Assembly (NCBI GenBank): GCA_011109175.1 | Contig: RDEW01000104.1 | Location: forward strand, 15,133-79,132 | Direction of reading: 5' to 3' | Origin: Dicyema japonicum | Lineage: Eukaryota; Dicyemida; Rhombozoa; Dicyemidae | DNA: 64,000 nt | Part shown: positions 34,946 through 47,115 of the stretch, in pieces | Position numbering within the stretch: position 1 is the first letter of the stretch | Layout of the letters: each line of letters opens with the position of its first letter | Made by a program: the position numbers and the translations under genes | The notes under the pieces: generated by a model | What the model saw: only the letters and a program-made list of their open reading frames with translations | What the model was told of the DNA's origin: nothing | Databases searched by the model: none

Positions 34946-35589
34946 TCTCTGTGCTTCAAGAATCATATGAATATGCTATCAACATAAGAATCAATGAACG
35001 CTTACATCCAATGGTCGTTTTGGAGGACTCTAGTAAGTATGGCGACTGAACGCAAACATGTAATAAAAGTGTAGTAGTCACGTGCAAATTACAGAATAGT
35101 GTCTTCTTAACTATTTTAGTTAAATAAATCGTAAATTAATCATATTTGTAACAAATTATAATGAATTAAGAGAACTACGAAAAAGAGGACCTTGGATGAG
35201 ACTGGTACAAGGGTCGCGGTTGAGAACCATATCTGAATTATAAAACTCGAATCATGGTGAACTCTGTGTAAAAGACAAAAACGATCGACTGACCACATCT
35301 CAATCCAAATGAGCATACGGGACTATAAAATTCCGCTTAAGTGAAGCATGACATGTAAGCACTCAAAATGAAGATATTAAATATTTAGACCAATATCTCT
35401 ACCCATCTGAGAATATCTAAAAAAGGAAGAAACATCCAGTCTTCGCGGTTGTTGGAACCCATTCATTAAAGTAGGAGATAGAAATTAATATAATAAATTT
35501 TCATCACCCTGACATAGAGAGCTAGCTAAATAGATGAAATCTCATGACATCCGTCTAATAAAACAGAGAAAAAGAACTGGAGTAAGAAG

Positions 35590-35700
35590 ATGGAAGCTTC
35601 GACCAACTAACCAGTGGTGGATCAAATCCACAGACCACGTTAGTGATGAGACACCGTAAACACGAATAATAATTTTTAACCACTAAGCTAAGCTAGAAGT
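35590..35700 (-). repeat. tRNA-like SINE remnant
   Basis: On the minus strand TTAGCTTAGTGGTTAAAAAT resembles a box A region, and GTGGATTTGATCCACCACTG a B-box/T-arm end with a perfect GTGG/CCAC stem. The spacing is too long for a tRNA. 34946-35590 holds nothing I can identify. Confidence 0.35.
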
Positions 35701-35824
35701 ATATTTAAAATAACGAAATATTTAAATTAAAGAATATTATTTAAAATTAATATACTAAATAAAATAATTTATTTCAAATTTAAAAATTAAATTATTCATA
35801 ATATCATTGTTTTGAATTCCTAGT

Positions 35825-38505
35825 ATGTCACTTAAAAGTTCAGTAAAGGAGACTTTTCGGTCGATCCTAGAAATGAATACCCAGAAAATGATCAAAGGCA
35901 TCCGTTCATCTTCTGACGAATCAGCTTACATCTCAAAATGTATTGACGAGATTCGTGAGGAGCTTAAAAGCACAAAAATTGAGAGTAAAGCCAACGCCCT
36001 AAACAAACTTTCCTACGTTCGTTTGTTGTGCCTTACTATTAGCTCCAAATGCTCGGCTACAGCGTCAGCTGGTGTGCTTTCTCTATCGTGGAGGTCATGA
36101 GTTCTGAAAAGCTCCAAGTAAAGGTACAACTTTGTAAGCAACTTAAGAAAGTCGGGTATTTGGCTTCCTCCCTGATATTACATGAAGGGTTAGAAATCCT
36201 CCTTCTTCTCACAAATTTGCTGAAAAAGGTCATTTTGTGACAAATTCCTTAGGATTTGCACAACCGTAATCACTTGATAGCTAGCTGGGCTCTCCACGGA
36301 ATTTCCTGTTACTGCACCTCCGACATGGCCGTTATCCTCTTCGAGGACGTCATGACTCTGGTTGGCTTTGTTTAAGACGAGATTTCCTCAACTTCCAACG
36401 ACGTCATCCGTCAGCGTGCGATAATCGTCCTCCACAAGATATTCATCAAAAATCCCTTATCTCTCAAACATGCCTTTCCAAAGCTACAGGATCTCCTCAA
36501 CAACCCTAACGAAGGAGTACAAATGTCCACGATCACTCTCCTCGTCGAACTGGTTCGCCACAACCCCCACAATTATATACTCCTGGCTCCTTCCCTCTTT
36601 AATATGCTGAAGGATCCCCTGAGCTCGTGGGTTCACATAAAACTTTTGAGAATTGTAGCCTTACTTGATTCAGCCTAGTTTTCCTACCTCGTTAAGGCAG
36701 AACCCCGACTTTCGAAGAAGCTGTTCGACCCGATGATGTTCTGCCTCAAAAGGTTGGCTTTGTCTCTACGATTAGCCCCCAACCAATGTCCCTGACTTTT
36801 GAATGCATTAATACCGTTATTTCTACTGGTTTACTTAATTACTAAGCATAGATTTGTCAAATGAGTCCATAAAGGTCGTTTCCGTCATTTATTCCAGTTC
36901 TGTCTTCAAAGACTATCCCAATTGTTAAGGGACGATGACCCCAATCGTTAGCTTTCCCATTTACTTTAGTCCGGTACCTCAGCCTTCTCTGTATGTCTCG
37001 GATTCCTGTTCAATTTAACCACGTCTTGCTGGACTTCCACCAGTCGATCACGAACTGCTTAAATGAACTCGATCAGTCAATTCGCTACCGTGCTCTTGAG
37101 TTGATATGTCGGCTGGTATCCACGTGGCTTATTTCAAGGTCGATCGCAGCAATCTAGTAGTTTCCGTTGAATGTCTGAAGAAAAGTATCTCCCAATACAG
37201 AGGGGACTACTGTGGAAGACTCATTGCCGCGATTATTAACATCTGTAAGTTCAACGACTACGAAAACATTTCAAATTTCCACTGGTTAGCCGTTTAGGGT
37301 ATTTCAGGTATGTGGCCACTCTCGTTGACTTGGCTTCCTTCGAAAACGACGAAAACGTGGTCGAAATTGTGGACCAGTTGATGATCGTGGCTGTTCGTGT
37401 CAAATCTGCCAGAAAATTCATCGTCAAACAAATGGTCCCTTACTTTTATAATCCCAGACTATCCTTATTGCCAATGTTGTGAACTCTACCAACGTGCTTT
37501 TCGGTAGGAACTTCCACGTGGTCTCAGCCGCTGCTTGGATATGCTCGCAATACTCTGAGTTGTCTAATATTTTGAGTTTAGGCATTTAGACGACATTTTG
37601 GACACAATTAGACTGTTCAGTCGGATTGCCAGGTTGTGTACTTACACTGTGGAGTGCTTTGTCCACCAGAGTTGTGTGCAGGCTATGACCCGTCTGGTGG
37701 TGGAACTGATATGCAAGCATGGACGCTGTCCAGTCCTCTCTGTTGCTAGAAGTGAGTGGAGGGAGCTTCTACTTCCCTTCCACCAAAGCCAAATCATGGA
37801 AATCCAAGAAAGAGTGTATTTGTTAGGCGATTATGCTTTTATAGAGCTGTCTCTTGGAAGAACTCCTGGAAATTGTTTTTGACGTTGATTTGTTCACTGA
37901 AGAGGAAGTCATTGCCTGTTGGAAGCCTATCTTTGAGTCTGAGTTGAATCCAGTAATTAATCAGGTTCAAAAGAAAATCCCGATTCCTGATGGGTCGCTG
38001 ATTTTTGCTATTTAGACTCGATTTGGACAAGTGGATTAGCAAACCACTGGGAGAAAAGACTGAACGTAGGATTTTGAGCAAATTTGCTCCCACTTTGAAT
38101 CTTGAAGTACCTATTCCGATTGAAGATAAAGAATTTCCACTAACTCAGCCCAATGACACGATTTGTATGATTATTTTACCATTTTAGTGAAATTGGCTAA
38201 ACCTGAGGATTTTGTGGAAAATTTTGATATTCTGAATTTTGAGAATTTGAAGATGCCTAAGAAAAATGTGAAACTCACTTCCGTTGTGGCGAGTGAGCCA
38301 ATACAGGTTTCGAAGGTTGTTGACGTTCCTGAGGTTTTTCTGCTTACTATGGTAGGGGATTACTTTGTCTACCACGGAAAATCAACCGTGTGTTCAAAAC
38401 GAGTTTGCCTTCCTTGACTTGGATAAGATTACGGCAGAACCCAAAGTAAAGCCAATTCGTAAAAAACGCATAAAAAAGCCTAAAGTGCATCGACCTGATT
38501 ATTAA
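35825..38505 (+). CDS. AP3D1: AP-3 complex subunit delta
   Basis: Large subunit of the AP-3 adaptor, which sorts cargo from endosomes to lysosome-related organelles. ATG 35825 to TAA 38505, with introns of 21-26 nt plus one of 31 nt, gives exactly 759 aa. The N-terminal trunk matches delta-adaptin: MIKGIRSSSDESAYISKCID, EIREELKS, LQMLGYSVSWCAFSIVEVMS, GYLASSLILHEG, VQMSTITLLVELVRHNPHNY, MSLTFECINTVIS, IRYRALELICRL and QKKIPIPDGLDLDKWISKPL. It ends in a short Lys-rich hinge (KPIRKKRIKKPKVHRPDY). The long charged hinge and the C-terminal ear of the human protein (about 1150 aa) are absent, so this is a trunk-only delta subunit. An acceptor-like CCTAG lies one base before the ATG. Confidence 0.93.
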
Positions 38506-38659
38506 AGGGTGATGTGACTTAGGATTTAAGTTTTATTATTAATTTAATATTGACAACTAATTTTCGTGATTATTGAATGATATTCTAAGACTTTGTCGAA
38601 TGAGTCCATAAAAGACTTTCACTTATGATTTAAATTGCTAGAACATGTAAAATACCCGA

Positions 38660-38900
38660 TTATGTTAAGGCTTTCAGAGTAACGGAGCTTTGGATTTGTG
38701 GAGAACACCAGACCAATGCATCTGGAGGCTCTTATGAGACTAGACTCCAAATGCCAAAATGCGACCTCCTTAAATTCAGTTAGCCGTCATGTAGGAGAGA
38801 GGAACACCGGGAAAAGATGAGGTAACTTATGGAACGCATTGGGATCACATGATTGTTAGTTTAGTTTTACCGAGGTCATGGGATTTTACATATCAATAAA
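38660..38900 (+). mobile_element. LINE 3' end copy
   Basis: GCTTTCAGAGTAACGGAGC, then CTCTTATGAGACTAGACTCC, then GAACACCGGG and GGGATCAC at 38841 followed by ATTGTTAGTTTAGTTTTACC. It is colinear with 45730-45940. 38900-39270 is non-coding, nothing recognised. Confidence 0.65.
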
Positions 38901-39277
38901 CTATTTGAATGCAATTATATGTCTAAGAATCATAATGTTAGAATTCCTTATAGAGAATTCATGTATGCTAAGATAGAGTTAGAATGAACATATTGGGTAC
39001 TACAAGTCTTAAGAATGCCTTAGAAACTTCAAGTCGTACCTTTATGTATTTTAATTCTCATTTTGTTAAAAATTTAAGCAAAATGTGGATACCGCCTATG
39101 TATCGAAATCAACAATGTTTAGAGTTAAAATGACTCTTATAACTCGTAAGAATGCCCAACATGCAATCTTCAGTGATACCAAGCATCTCCCTTAAACCCA
39201 TGATATCCATTTTAAGAATCACCAAGTCTACAGTAACACTGAAGACACGAGACCACAGAATAAAGTACATTTTACAA

Positions 39278-41332
39278 TCACTGATCAAGTGTAATTAAAT
39301 GTTTGATGGTTGGTCTACCATGAGGACAATTCTACCATAATTCACTCCTCTTACCCAAGGCTGGTCGATTGTGCCCAAATTATGGACAACGTCACGCATC
39401 TTCTTCACACTCAAAGTCATCCCAGCAAATATTGCACTGCGACAGGCACGTGAGGCCATATGTACCCTTACTTTGTCCCTCACTCCTCCAGCATGCAGCA
39501 TTTCTTCAACGTCTCCAAATACCACAACATCACCAACCTTGTATGGCAGAGTCCACACACAGAGAAGGGACACGAGTAACCAGAACATCGTCTTGAACTT
39601 AAAACAAGATAAACCCTCAGAAATCACAAAATCGAACCCACAAGAGTTAAAAATGCAGAGATTGTCTATCAAAGTCTGTTTATCCAAGGGACCGAGAACC
39701 AACCGTTGTGGACTACCGATATTTACATCCCCCAACCGTATCAGTGGCTGAGAGGATGTGTCTGCATGTGCAATTAATTGCTCAAATTTGAACTTTTCGT
39801 CAGCGGCATGCTGATCAATAATAAACAGACGAAGAGGACACTCTGGGAGGCGGACAATAATAAAGGAGGAATTGAACTGCCCAATCACTTCCATTCGAGC
39901 AAAATCGTCGCGTTTTAACTGACACAAGTCTATTTTCTCGTTAAACTCGTGATTTTCCAGAATAGTGGACATATACGAGAGTTTCTGAGAGACAGTATCA
40001 TCAGAAGTCACGGAAAAATTTACATCATCCACGTGGGGTGAATCTCCGAGGTAAGCATGAAAGATTTTGGTAAAATTTTGCTGAGTAGCAGAAACATGTC
40101 TCTTGTTGTCCCTTTTAATATCAGGAGTTGAACTTTGGGGGACGGAAAGGTCAAATTTTAGGCCCTTTTTGACGACGCTTCCCTGAGAAAGTCTGAAGCT
40201 CTTTTCCGTGGAAGGACGTTTACTTGAAAAAAGAGAGACTGGAGGAGAAGGATGAAATGAGTTGAGAAGATCAGACAAATGTTCCTGGTTGTGACACAAG
40301 AAAACTTTAAGAAAGGCCAGAAGCTCATCCTCGTGCGAGATCATGACTCCATCGGTCGTAAAGTCGACTTCTGACTTTGCTGCGATTACCAACAAAAATA
40401 CATTCAACGTCGAGGAACAGAAACGGGCAGTTAGAACCGTTTACTTCCCTGAAGATCCCGTTAACCAAATGGCGAACCTACAAACTCTTCAAACCCAAGA
40501 AACTCTGGGAAGGTCACAGGGACGTTTATTAACGCAGACAAAATGCCGACTTATCCGACCACGTGCAGATGAAGGGCGGGAAATAATGCCAGAAATTCAA
40601 AAATCAGAAAAAATTGAAACTTGAAATTGCTTTCCTGTTGAGGCTTGACAACTGTAATAGAATTGGCCACAGCCTCCCCAAACACAGATAAAATGACATC
40701 CAGCAAGTTCCCCCCATTTGTCTGGAGTAAAATATTTCCGTTGTTCTTCAAAGTAAATTTAATATGAGGAAAAGCAAGGAGGTAGGGGTGTAGAGCCTGA
40801 AGCACTGAGGAGATCCCACATGTGCGTAAGAGTTCTTTTCTACGCACAGGAATGGTTCCCTCGAACAGATCCCTGATTGTAACCGTGGTTCCGTAATTGC
40901 GGGAAGATTTTTCCACTTTACGGGAATCCTTGACAATTGTTAGCCGATATGAAAGTGAAGAGTCAACTCTACGACTGAGAACAGTGACCGATCTGAGGTT
41001 AAATCGTATGGAATACAGGCTTAGGTTGAATATAGCAGACAAGGCCATTCCGCGGAAGCCAAAAGTTCCCACGTGCTTCTTTTTGGATGTCCCTCCATCA
41101 CAAAGTAAGCCCAGGTCGTCTTCCGATATGCCTTCCCCGTCATCGGCGACCTCAATTATTCTACTGCCTCCTTCAGAGAGTGAAATGTCTATAATATAGT
41201 AGATGAGTCACTGATTGTCTTTGAATTGGCGTCAACACAGTTCTCAATTAGTTCTATAATAACTGAGGCAACACTCCTTGCAATTTGGCTGCTGGTAATT
41301 TCCTTTGCACAATCCGTGCTTAGTTTCTTCAT
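39278..41332 (-). CDS. PMS2: MutL homologue PMS2 (mismatch repair endonuclease subunit)
   Basis: PMS2 pairs with MLH1 and nicks DNA during mismatch repair in the nucleus. From ATG 41332: the GHKL ATPase (IELIENCVDANSKTI with the catalytic Glu, EVADDGEGIS, VGTFGFRGMALSAI, then FVCVNKRPCD). A middle linker follows. The C-terminal endonuclease has MEVIGQFNSSFIIV, the intact metal motif DQHAADEKFKFE, FASRAC-type SRACRSAIFAGM and, across a 23-nt intron, QPWNCPHGRP. It stops at 39278. Six introns of 22-26 nt account for the gaps. Summed exons are 2 bases over a multiple of three, and a frame change is needed near 40600, in T-runs between NFKFQFFLIF and ISGIIS. Also odd: the family motif GFRGEAL reads GFRGMAL. 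About 637 aa versus 862 in human, mainly a shorter linker. PMS1-type alternatives lack the DQHA endonuclease motif. Confidence 0.9.
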
Positions 41333-41439
41333 TATTTTATTTAAATTTTCTTTAATTTAATTATTTTATTTATTTTTTGATTAAGTTTTTATTTAAATTT
41401 AAAATTTGATTTTTGTTTAAATTTCTCTTAACACTTGAT

Positions 41440-41930
41440 CCAACAATCAATAATACCCAAGTATTCTCCCGACCATAGTTGGAGCTTCTATACAAACAAT
41501 TTGTTCTATCGAGTATCGAGTACTCCTGTGCGCATGGGTTGCACCACTATCGCTATCGGCACAGAACAAGCTGGAAGTGCTACAAAAACGATGTCTCAGA
41601 ATATTAATGAGATCATCCAAAAAAACACCCACGTCGTTACTACGAAGAAAACTAAACGTCCCCCCGATCATGGAATACTTTACGAAACACCACGAGACTT
41701 CCTCGAGATGGAAAAGTCTCCTGATCATCCTCTCTGGATGGGCATCGAACTATATCTGGACGCCTGTCCGAGATACGAGAAGAAACCTTTCCCGTTGTGA
41801 TGATTAATCCAGGACTCCAAAATTACCCTCAGGAAAAAAACTGGAATAGACACTGGGATCACTTAATTAGACGATAACTCTTGTCCTATTTCACGTATTT
41901 CCGGGATTAATAAATTATTAATAAAATTAT
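41440..41930 (+). mobile_element. LINE ORF2 3' relic (second LINE family)
   Basis: The plus-strand frame near 41565 reads LEVLQKRCLRILMRSSKKTP, then TSLLRRKLNVPPIMEYF, the usual C-terminal end of LINE ORF2 (LQ...LR.I......TP...LR..L.IPP). GGGATCAC at 41855 follows, then TTAATTAGACGATAACTCTT and TCCGGGATTAATAAATTA. The last 150 bases resemble 48660-48800. Confidence 0.65.
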
Positions 41931-42016
41931 TGGAATGGCCATACTCCGAGGGAACTCATTAGCGATCCACGCAGCCTGCTTCCTCAACTAACATTTGTTT
42001 CTTTGTTAAATAATTG
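41931..42016 (+). repeat. 3' end repeat of a poly-A retroelement
   Basis: TTGGAATGGCCATACTCCGA then GGGAACTCATTAGCGATCC, CTGCTTCCTCAACTAACATT and an A/T-rich tail with TAAATAAATAAATAA. Copies at 62929-63010 (same strand) and 14545-14456 (minus). Confidence 0.7.
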
Positions 42017-42059
42017 TCTTTAATAAATAAATAAATAAAAATAAAATTAAACAATCAAT

Positions 42060-43233
42060 AATACAAATTGACACGTGGTGCGATTTGGCTATTTGATTAA
42101 AGATCTCTCTTCCTGGGTTTCGTCGTTGAATCAACCTTACTTAACTGACAACCAAAGTCTGGCCGGCACTTAAAAGGATCCTTCAATTTATTCCACCGGG
42201 ATACAATTTCGCTCTCTGTCGACAAGTTCTGGAATCGACCTCCCCGGACAACGTCTTATGGATCAATTTGCTTGGGTGAAGGTTCTGCTGGAACACGTCA
42301 GTATCAAGGAATTAGTTTCGTTTTACCATGGTTTTTAAAGTAATTTAATAAGCCTGTTCTTCATGGTAGTTTTGGTATTCTCTTCAAAATTTGACAAGTT
42401 AAATTCAATCAGACGGAGAACTTCATGTTTTCTTCCGTATCAGTACTCCCTCATCACTCTCTTATCAGAGAATTCCGCGAGGAACCATGGCCACAGTTTC
42501 TGTGTTTATGCATAGAATCGGGAAACCCAATCGGACGATTATTTTATTTATTTTTTGACTAAGTACCGTGGTCTTGGGACTATTGCAGAGGAAAGTCGAT
42601 CGGTCCCAAGAAATACACCGTAATTGAGTTTGTTTGTAGCCACTAGCGAGTGCATACCGTTTTACAGTTGGGACACTGAAGGATCACGCAGTGAGACTCC
42701 ATGGAATATTAAAAGCTGGGATTATGTAATTAATTGTTTTTAACATCTTTGTGACCATAGAGTTTTCAAAAAATAATAACATTCAATTTGTATATTGATA
42801 ATGTCTTCATTTAATTTAAGAGGGAAACTTTATTATACTTCAAATTTGAAAAAAGTTTTAGTGGTGAATAAGTCTAAGATATGTTCTAAGTCAATAGATA
42901 AGTTTCTCATTCACTCCTTCACGCATTTTGACTGCCGGCTCAACTGAACGGATGGTATTGAAAAAATACCCACTCTTGTAGATCGCTTTTACATCCTCTC
43001 TTTAGAACAGTTGGGAATATAACTAAGGGAGTTAAGGAAATCAGGAGTGCAATTGCTGAGAGACGTTGAGACCCCTACGAACAGAGACGATTTCACAACT
43101 CATGATTCTGCCTAATGTCCTATGCAATACCCAATTACTCGGAGCTGGGGAATATTAAAATTATTAATTAATTTATTAAATAATATTTAAAATAATAATT
43201 TAATTTGATAACGTGCTTTTAGTGTGACTTGTA
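42060..43233. other. Intergenic, scattered LINE debris
   Basis: 42085-42140 resembles 12590-12640. 42640-42760 is a weak copy of the LINE 3' region (CTGGGATTATGTAATTAATTG). No gene is supported. The last bases before RPS3 include CTTTTAG, 14 bases upstream of its ATG. Confidence 0.35.
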
Positions 43234-43994
43234 ATGTATTCAGATAATGCCATTTCATCAAAGAGACGTGTAATTATTTTTCTTTAACTAAAGTTTGTCT
43301 CAGAAGGTATACTGCTAACAGAAATAAGAGCAATCTTAATGAGATTACTCCGTGATGAGGGCCTTGCTGAAGTGACTATTCGTCATCATCCAAAGAGGCT
43401 AGAAGTCGTACTCAAAGCAACTCGTCCCCAGGTCATCGCTGCTGAAAAGGGACTAAAAATAAGGGAACTAAAAGGTATCATCTCTTCTCGCTTTGGGATT
43501 AAAATCGATCAAATTGAGGTTTTTACTTTATACAAGTTTAGGTCTCCGTGGAACGTTTGGCTGACAGGGGATTGAGTGCGTTGGCCCAAGTCGAAACTAT
43601 TCGTTACAAATTGATAACTGGCTTGGCTGTGAGAAGGGCAGCCCACTCGACAATTAAAACCTGCATGGGAGGAGGTGCCAAAGGAGTCGAGGTGGTGGTT
43701 TCCGGGAAACTGCGAGGACAGAGGGCTCGGACTGCCAAGTTTGTGGATGGCTATTTGATCCACTCTGGAGATGCCCCCAACTATTACCTTGATAAGGCGA
43801 CCACTGGAATTATGATGAAGTCCGGTTTACTGTTTGGCTGATTTTTAGGCACGATTGGGATTCAAGTGACTATAATGAAGCCTCATGATCCTACTGGAGT
43901 TAAGGGACCTAAACAACTGTTGCCTGATACGGTTATTATTATCCCACCTAAGGATCTTCTTGATGCTCCTGCTGGGCTCAGATCAAGGGCGTGA
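43234..43994 (+). CDS. RPS3: 40S ribosomal protein S3
   Basis: Component of the small ribosomal subunit near the mRNA entry channel. ATG 43234 to TGA 43994 with introns of 24, 23 and 24 nt gives exactly 229 aa (human 243). Landmarks: ISSKRRFVSEGIL, the KH domain ([33 protein letters not shown]), [75 protein letters not shown] and, after the third intron, [16 protein letters not shown]. The C-terminus [10 protein letters not shown] matches PKDEILPTTP in the human protein. The vertebrate QKGGK tail is missing. No frame problem; functional. Confidence 0.97.
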
Positions 43995-44264
43995 TTATAA
44001 TTGATTTTGTTAGCTCACTTTCGGTTCTTAAATAGTTTTTGCTTATTTTTTTAAAACCTTAAGTTCTTAACTAAGTAAGTCTCTGATGTACGAAGGATCT
44101 GGGCTAGAATCTCGTCCAGCCCGAGATTGAAATAACTTGGAGGATCATCTGTCAGAAACTGCTAATATTCTATGTTGTAAAATATCTATTGCATACATAT
44201 TGCTAAGAATAAATTTCAACTGACTTTTAAAACTGCACTTATACCCAAGAGTCCTGATGGCCCC

Positions 44265-44350
44265 TAGTTCGAATCCCGCTGCTGTAAATTTCTGTTAAAG
44301 GTTCCTCGCATCTATGATGCTTTGGATTGACGAGTGACGCCACCATCAGT
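44265..44350 (+). repeat. SINE-like repeat, copy 1
   Basis: TAGTTCGAATCCCGCTGCTG resembles a tRNA B box. The next 70 bases (with GCATCTATGATGCTTTGG and GACGCCACCATCAGT) recur in reverse orientation at 50346-50261. Surroundings 43995-45090 carry no gene. Confidence 0.55.
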
Positions 44351-45089
44351 AAAAATCGTGAAGCTAAAATGTCTGAAATATTAGTGTAATAATTGTGTAT
44401 ATATTTGTCACTCAAATTGGTAGCTAATGCTGCAATAGTGCTATAAATTAGTAAGCAACTTGAGTGATTGAGAGTGTATTCCCTGTTACAATTTGTATGG
44501 AAATGAGGTCTCAATCAGCTATTCCTCTTTTTGGTAGTCCTTCATTCTTTTCCTGTCGACGATCCGATGGCAGGTAGAGGATTCAAGAATTTTCTGAGTT
44601 TCAACTGGGGTGGCCTTGAAAACAAACTGTTCTTAAGGTCGCGTATTTTTTCTTACGGTTAGGATGGAAAAGTGAGGCACAAGAATGTGACCATATAAAT
44701 TGACGATGTTTGAAGAAATCCCAGAAATTCTATTTTGGATTATTTTAAGCATATTTAACGTAGTAGCCAAATATCTCCTTTTTCTGGATGATGTGATGTC
44801 TCATCCAGATTTTATCCATCTTTTTGTTGAATAAGATCTCCGGTTTATTATATTGGATTTTAAGCTCACTATGTATTTTCGCTCAAGTTTCGGCTGCTTT
44901 GATAGATGCTATTGTCTGTATTGAGTGGCCCTTTAATTTATTTGACTTTTCAAGGCCAACCGCCTGTATAGATTAAAGTGTATTCATTGTTCCCTCGTGT
45001 GTAATCAAACCGGCATAAATGTGACATAATCAGCTTTTTGAGATGTTAAATTGTCAATAAAATGCTGCTTTCTCAGTTAAAATTGATTT

Positions 45090-45420
45090 AACCACTTTTA
45101 CTGCAATACCTCTCAACAGGAGTCGTACAAAAATCCCCGATTGCTCCAGTATTGTTCAATTTATTCCTTAGTCATCTTCAGGCTTCAGATTTCCCAAATG
45201 CTATCCTTTTGTCTTACACGGGTGACCTCATACTAGCAGTGAGACATTGAAGACCCTAGGAGGAACCGAAACTCAAAGCAATAGTTATCTGCAGAGAATT
45301 GCTTCTTAAACATCGAAATTCCAAGCTTTTTGTTTAGAATTTTAATCCGGTCTTCATAAGAGTTGAAATCAACGGATATTTTGATTATTGCTTTATGACG
45401 AGGGGATGTTATAATTTTTT
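45090..45420 (+). mobile_element. LINE reverse transcriptase palm relic
   Basis: SPIAPVLFNLFLSHLQ, then AILLSYTGDLILAV corresponds to GSPLSPVLFNL.LSDL ... ILLSYADDLILAV. The catalytic YADD has become YTGD. Frame broken downstream. Confidence 0.65.
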
Positions 45421-45639
45421 TCCTTTCTTGTTTAAAAAAGCTACCAAAACAAAGATTAAGACCCGTTAATTGGGTCTTCTATTTCAACTCGTACTTTGGT
45501 TTTTTAATATGAGTTATAGTACACTGAGAAGCATCGAGACGGACATTTCGCTAGAAGGAAGAATCGTAAAACTTTATTAAGGTAATAAACAAAACTATTA
45601 TAACCATCTTTTTATTCAAATAAAAAGTATTTCGCTCCC

Positions 45640-45960
45640 TGTTTTCTCATATGCATGCGCCTCGTGGGGACCGTTTATATCTTGGATGAATATGAGAAAA
45701 TCGAGGAAATGCAAAAAGAGGTCTTTCAGAGTAGCCAAGCGTTGGATTGGTGAAAATAATCACAGGACCGATGCCTCTAGAGGCCCTTATGAGACTAGAC
45801 TCCAGATCACGGGAATGTGTCCCTGAAAATCAGTCAACCGTCATGCGCGAGCACGAGGGAAGAACACCGGGCAATGATGATGTCTCTATTAGAATGCATC
45901 GGGATCACTAGATAATTAGTTTGGTTTTACTGTGGTCTTGAGTTGTTAAATAAAATTTTG
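45640..45960 (+). mobile_element. LINE ORF2 C-terminus plus 3' end
   Basis: One frame gives YACASWGPFISWMNMRK, as in the 7-kb LINE. It continues to GGGATCAC at 45901, then TAATTAGTTTGGTTTTACTG and GTGGTCTTGAG. Related copies: 30780, 38660 and 51350. 46020-46110 carries another 3' module (AGGATCAC at 46054, then GTTTAGTAAGTTTGGTTTTA). Confidence 0.7.
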
Positions 45961-46289
45961 CTCCCTGACGATGATTTCTGGTTTCGACCTTAGTTTCTCC
46001 AATAAAGTCCTTTGGATTATTGTGTCTGGATGTGGGCTATACTGTAAGCCATCAGGATCACTGGTTTAGTAAGTTTGGTTTTACTTTTGGTCTGTGGAAT
46101 AATTCTATTTATTTCGCACAGGAAACCTGTTGATTCTCTCTTCTCACAAACCCGACAGAAAGTTGTTTTCGTCTATATTTTAAGAAGGTCGAAGACCACC
46201 TATTCTCATGTCCGCCCAGAACACCGAACATAGTTCTGAATATTTGTTTTTATGGCATCGGAGTCTTAACACAAATTTTTAAACAGATT

Positions 46290-47115
46290 ATGATTCCAAC
46301 TACCTGGAAACTTGCTGATATACAACCAATCCTAAAATATGGAAGACCCAAAAACCTCATGTCATCTTACAGGGCAACATCACTTCTTTGTTCTGCGACA
46401 AAAATACTGGACAAACCTGTTCTAGACTTTAGTCGTCAGTGAATCCAAGCGTTCTCTTCCAGCACGGATTCGTTAAGGGTTTTTCCACTACAACCGCCTA
46501 ACCTGCCTAACAAATTTCATCTCGGGTGGCCTGAAATTCAAACTGGAAAACGAGTCAGTTGTATACTCAATTAACATACAAGAGGCTTTCGACTAAGTCC
46601 TCAGGCAAACCAAGGAATGGATTGCTAACTTTCTCAGCAGCAAAAAATGAAGAGTTGGATCAATTTCTGCTAAGTGAATCACTAAATTTCTGCCCAACGG
46701 TGTCCCGCAAAGATCTTCCTTGTCACAGATCTTTTTCAAACTATTCTTGTCCACCGAATCCAGATAAGACAAATTAATTTGACCTACGACGAAGAGGTCA
46801 TATTTCCCCAGAGATCGGTATATCCTGACTGCTGCTCGACCGCCTAAGCTGATGACTGGAAGAGAATCGATTGTCAACTAGCGTTGATGAGTCGCGCTAT
46901 TCGTCTCAAAGAGGAGATTGACGTACTCTGCTCCCACCCTGACTATAAATGGGAGGCGAATCCATTGATTAAAAACATAAAGGTATTGGGAGTCACTTTC
47001 GACTCTAATGACTTTCGGGACACATGTAGACAAAAAGGTATTTTCTTGCCAACGAGAATTAACTTTATGAAGACGCCCCGGACAATAGAGGAACTCTCAG
47101 TTTTACGTTAGGAAA
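46290..47115 (+). mobile_element. LINE reverse transcriptase relic
   Basis: IMIPTTWKLADIQPILKYGR, then SYRATSLLCSATKILDKPV (RT fingers); TTALTCLTNFISGGLKF and YSINIQEAFD (palm); KFLPNGVPQRSSLS; and finally KVLGVTFDSNDF (46981-47020). Many stops. 47115-47950 is otherwise empty of recognisable genes. Confidence 0.75.

Noticed and set aside
39369-39751. Plus-strand ORFs of 75 and 126 codons
   Set aside because: Antisense shadows of the PMS2 endonuclease exon.
43509-43763. Minus-strand ORF over RPS3
   Set aside because: Shadow of the RPS3 coding exon.
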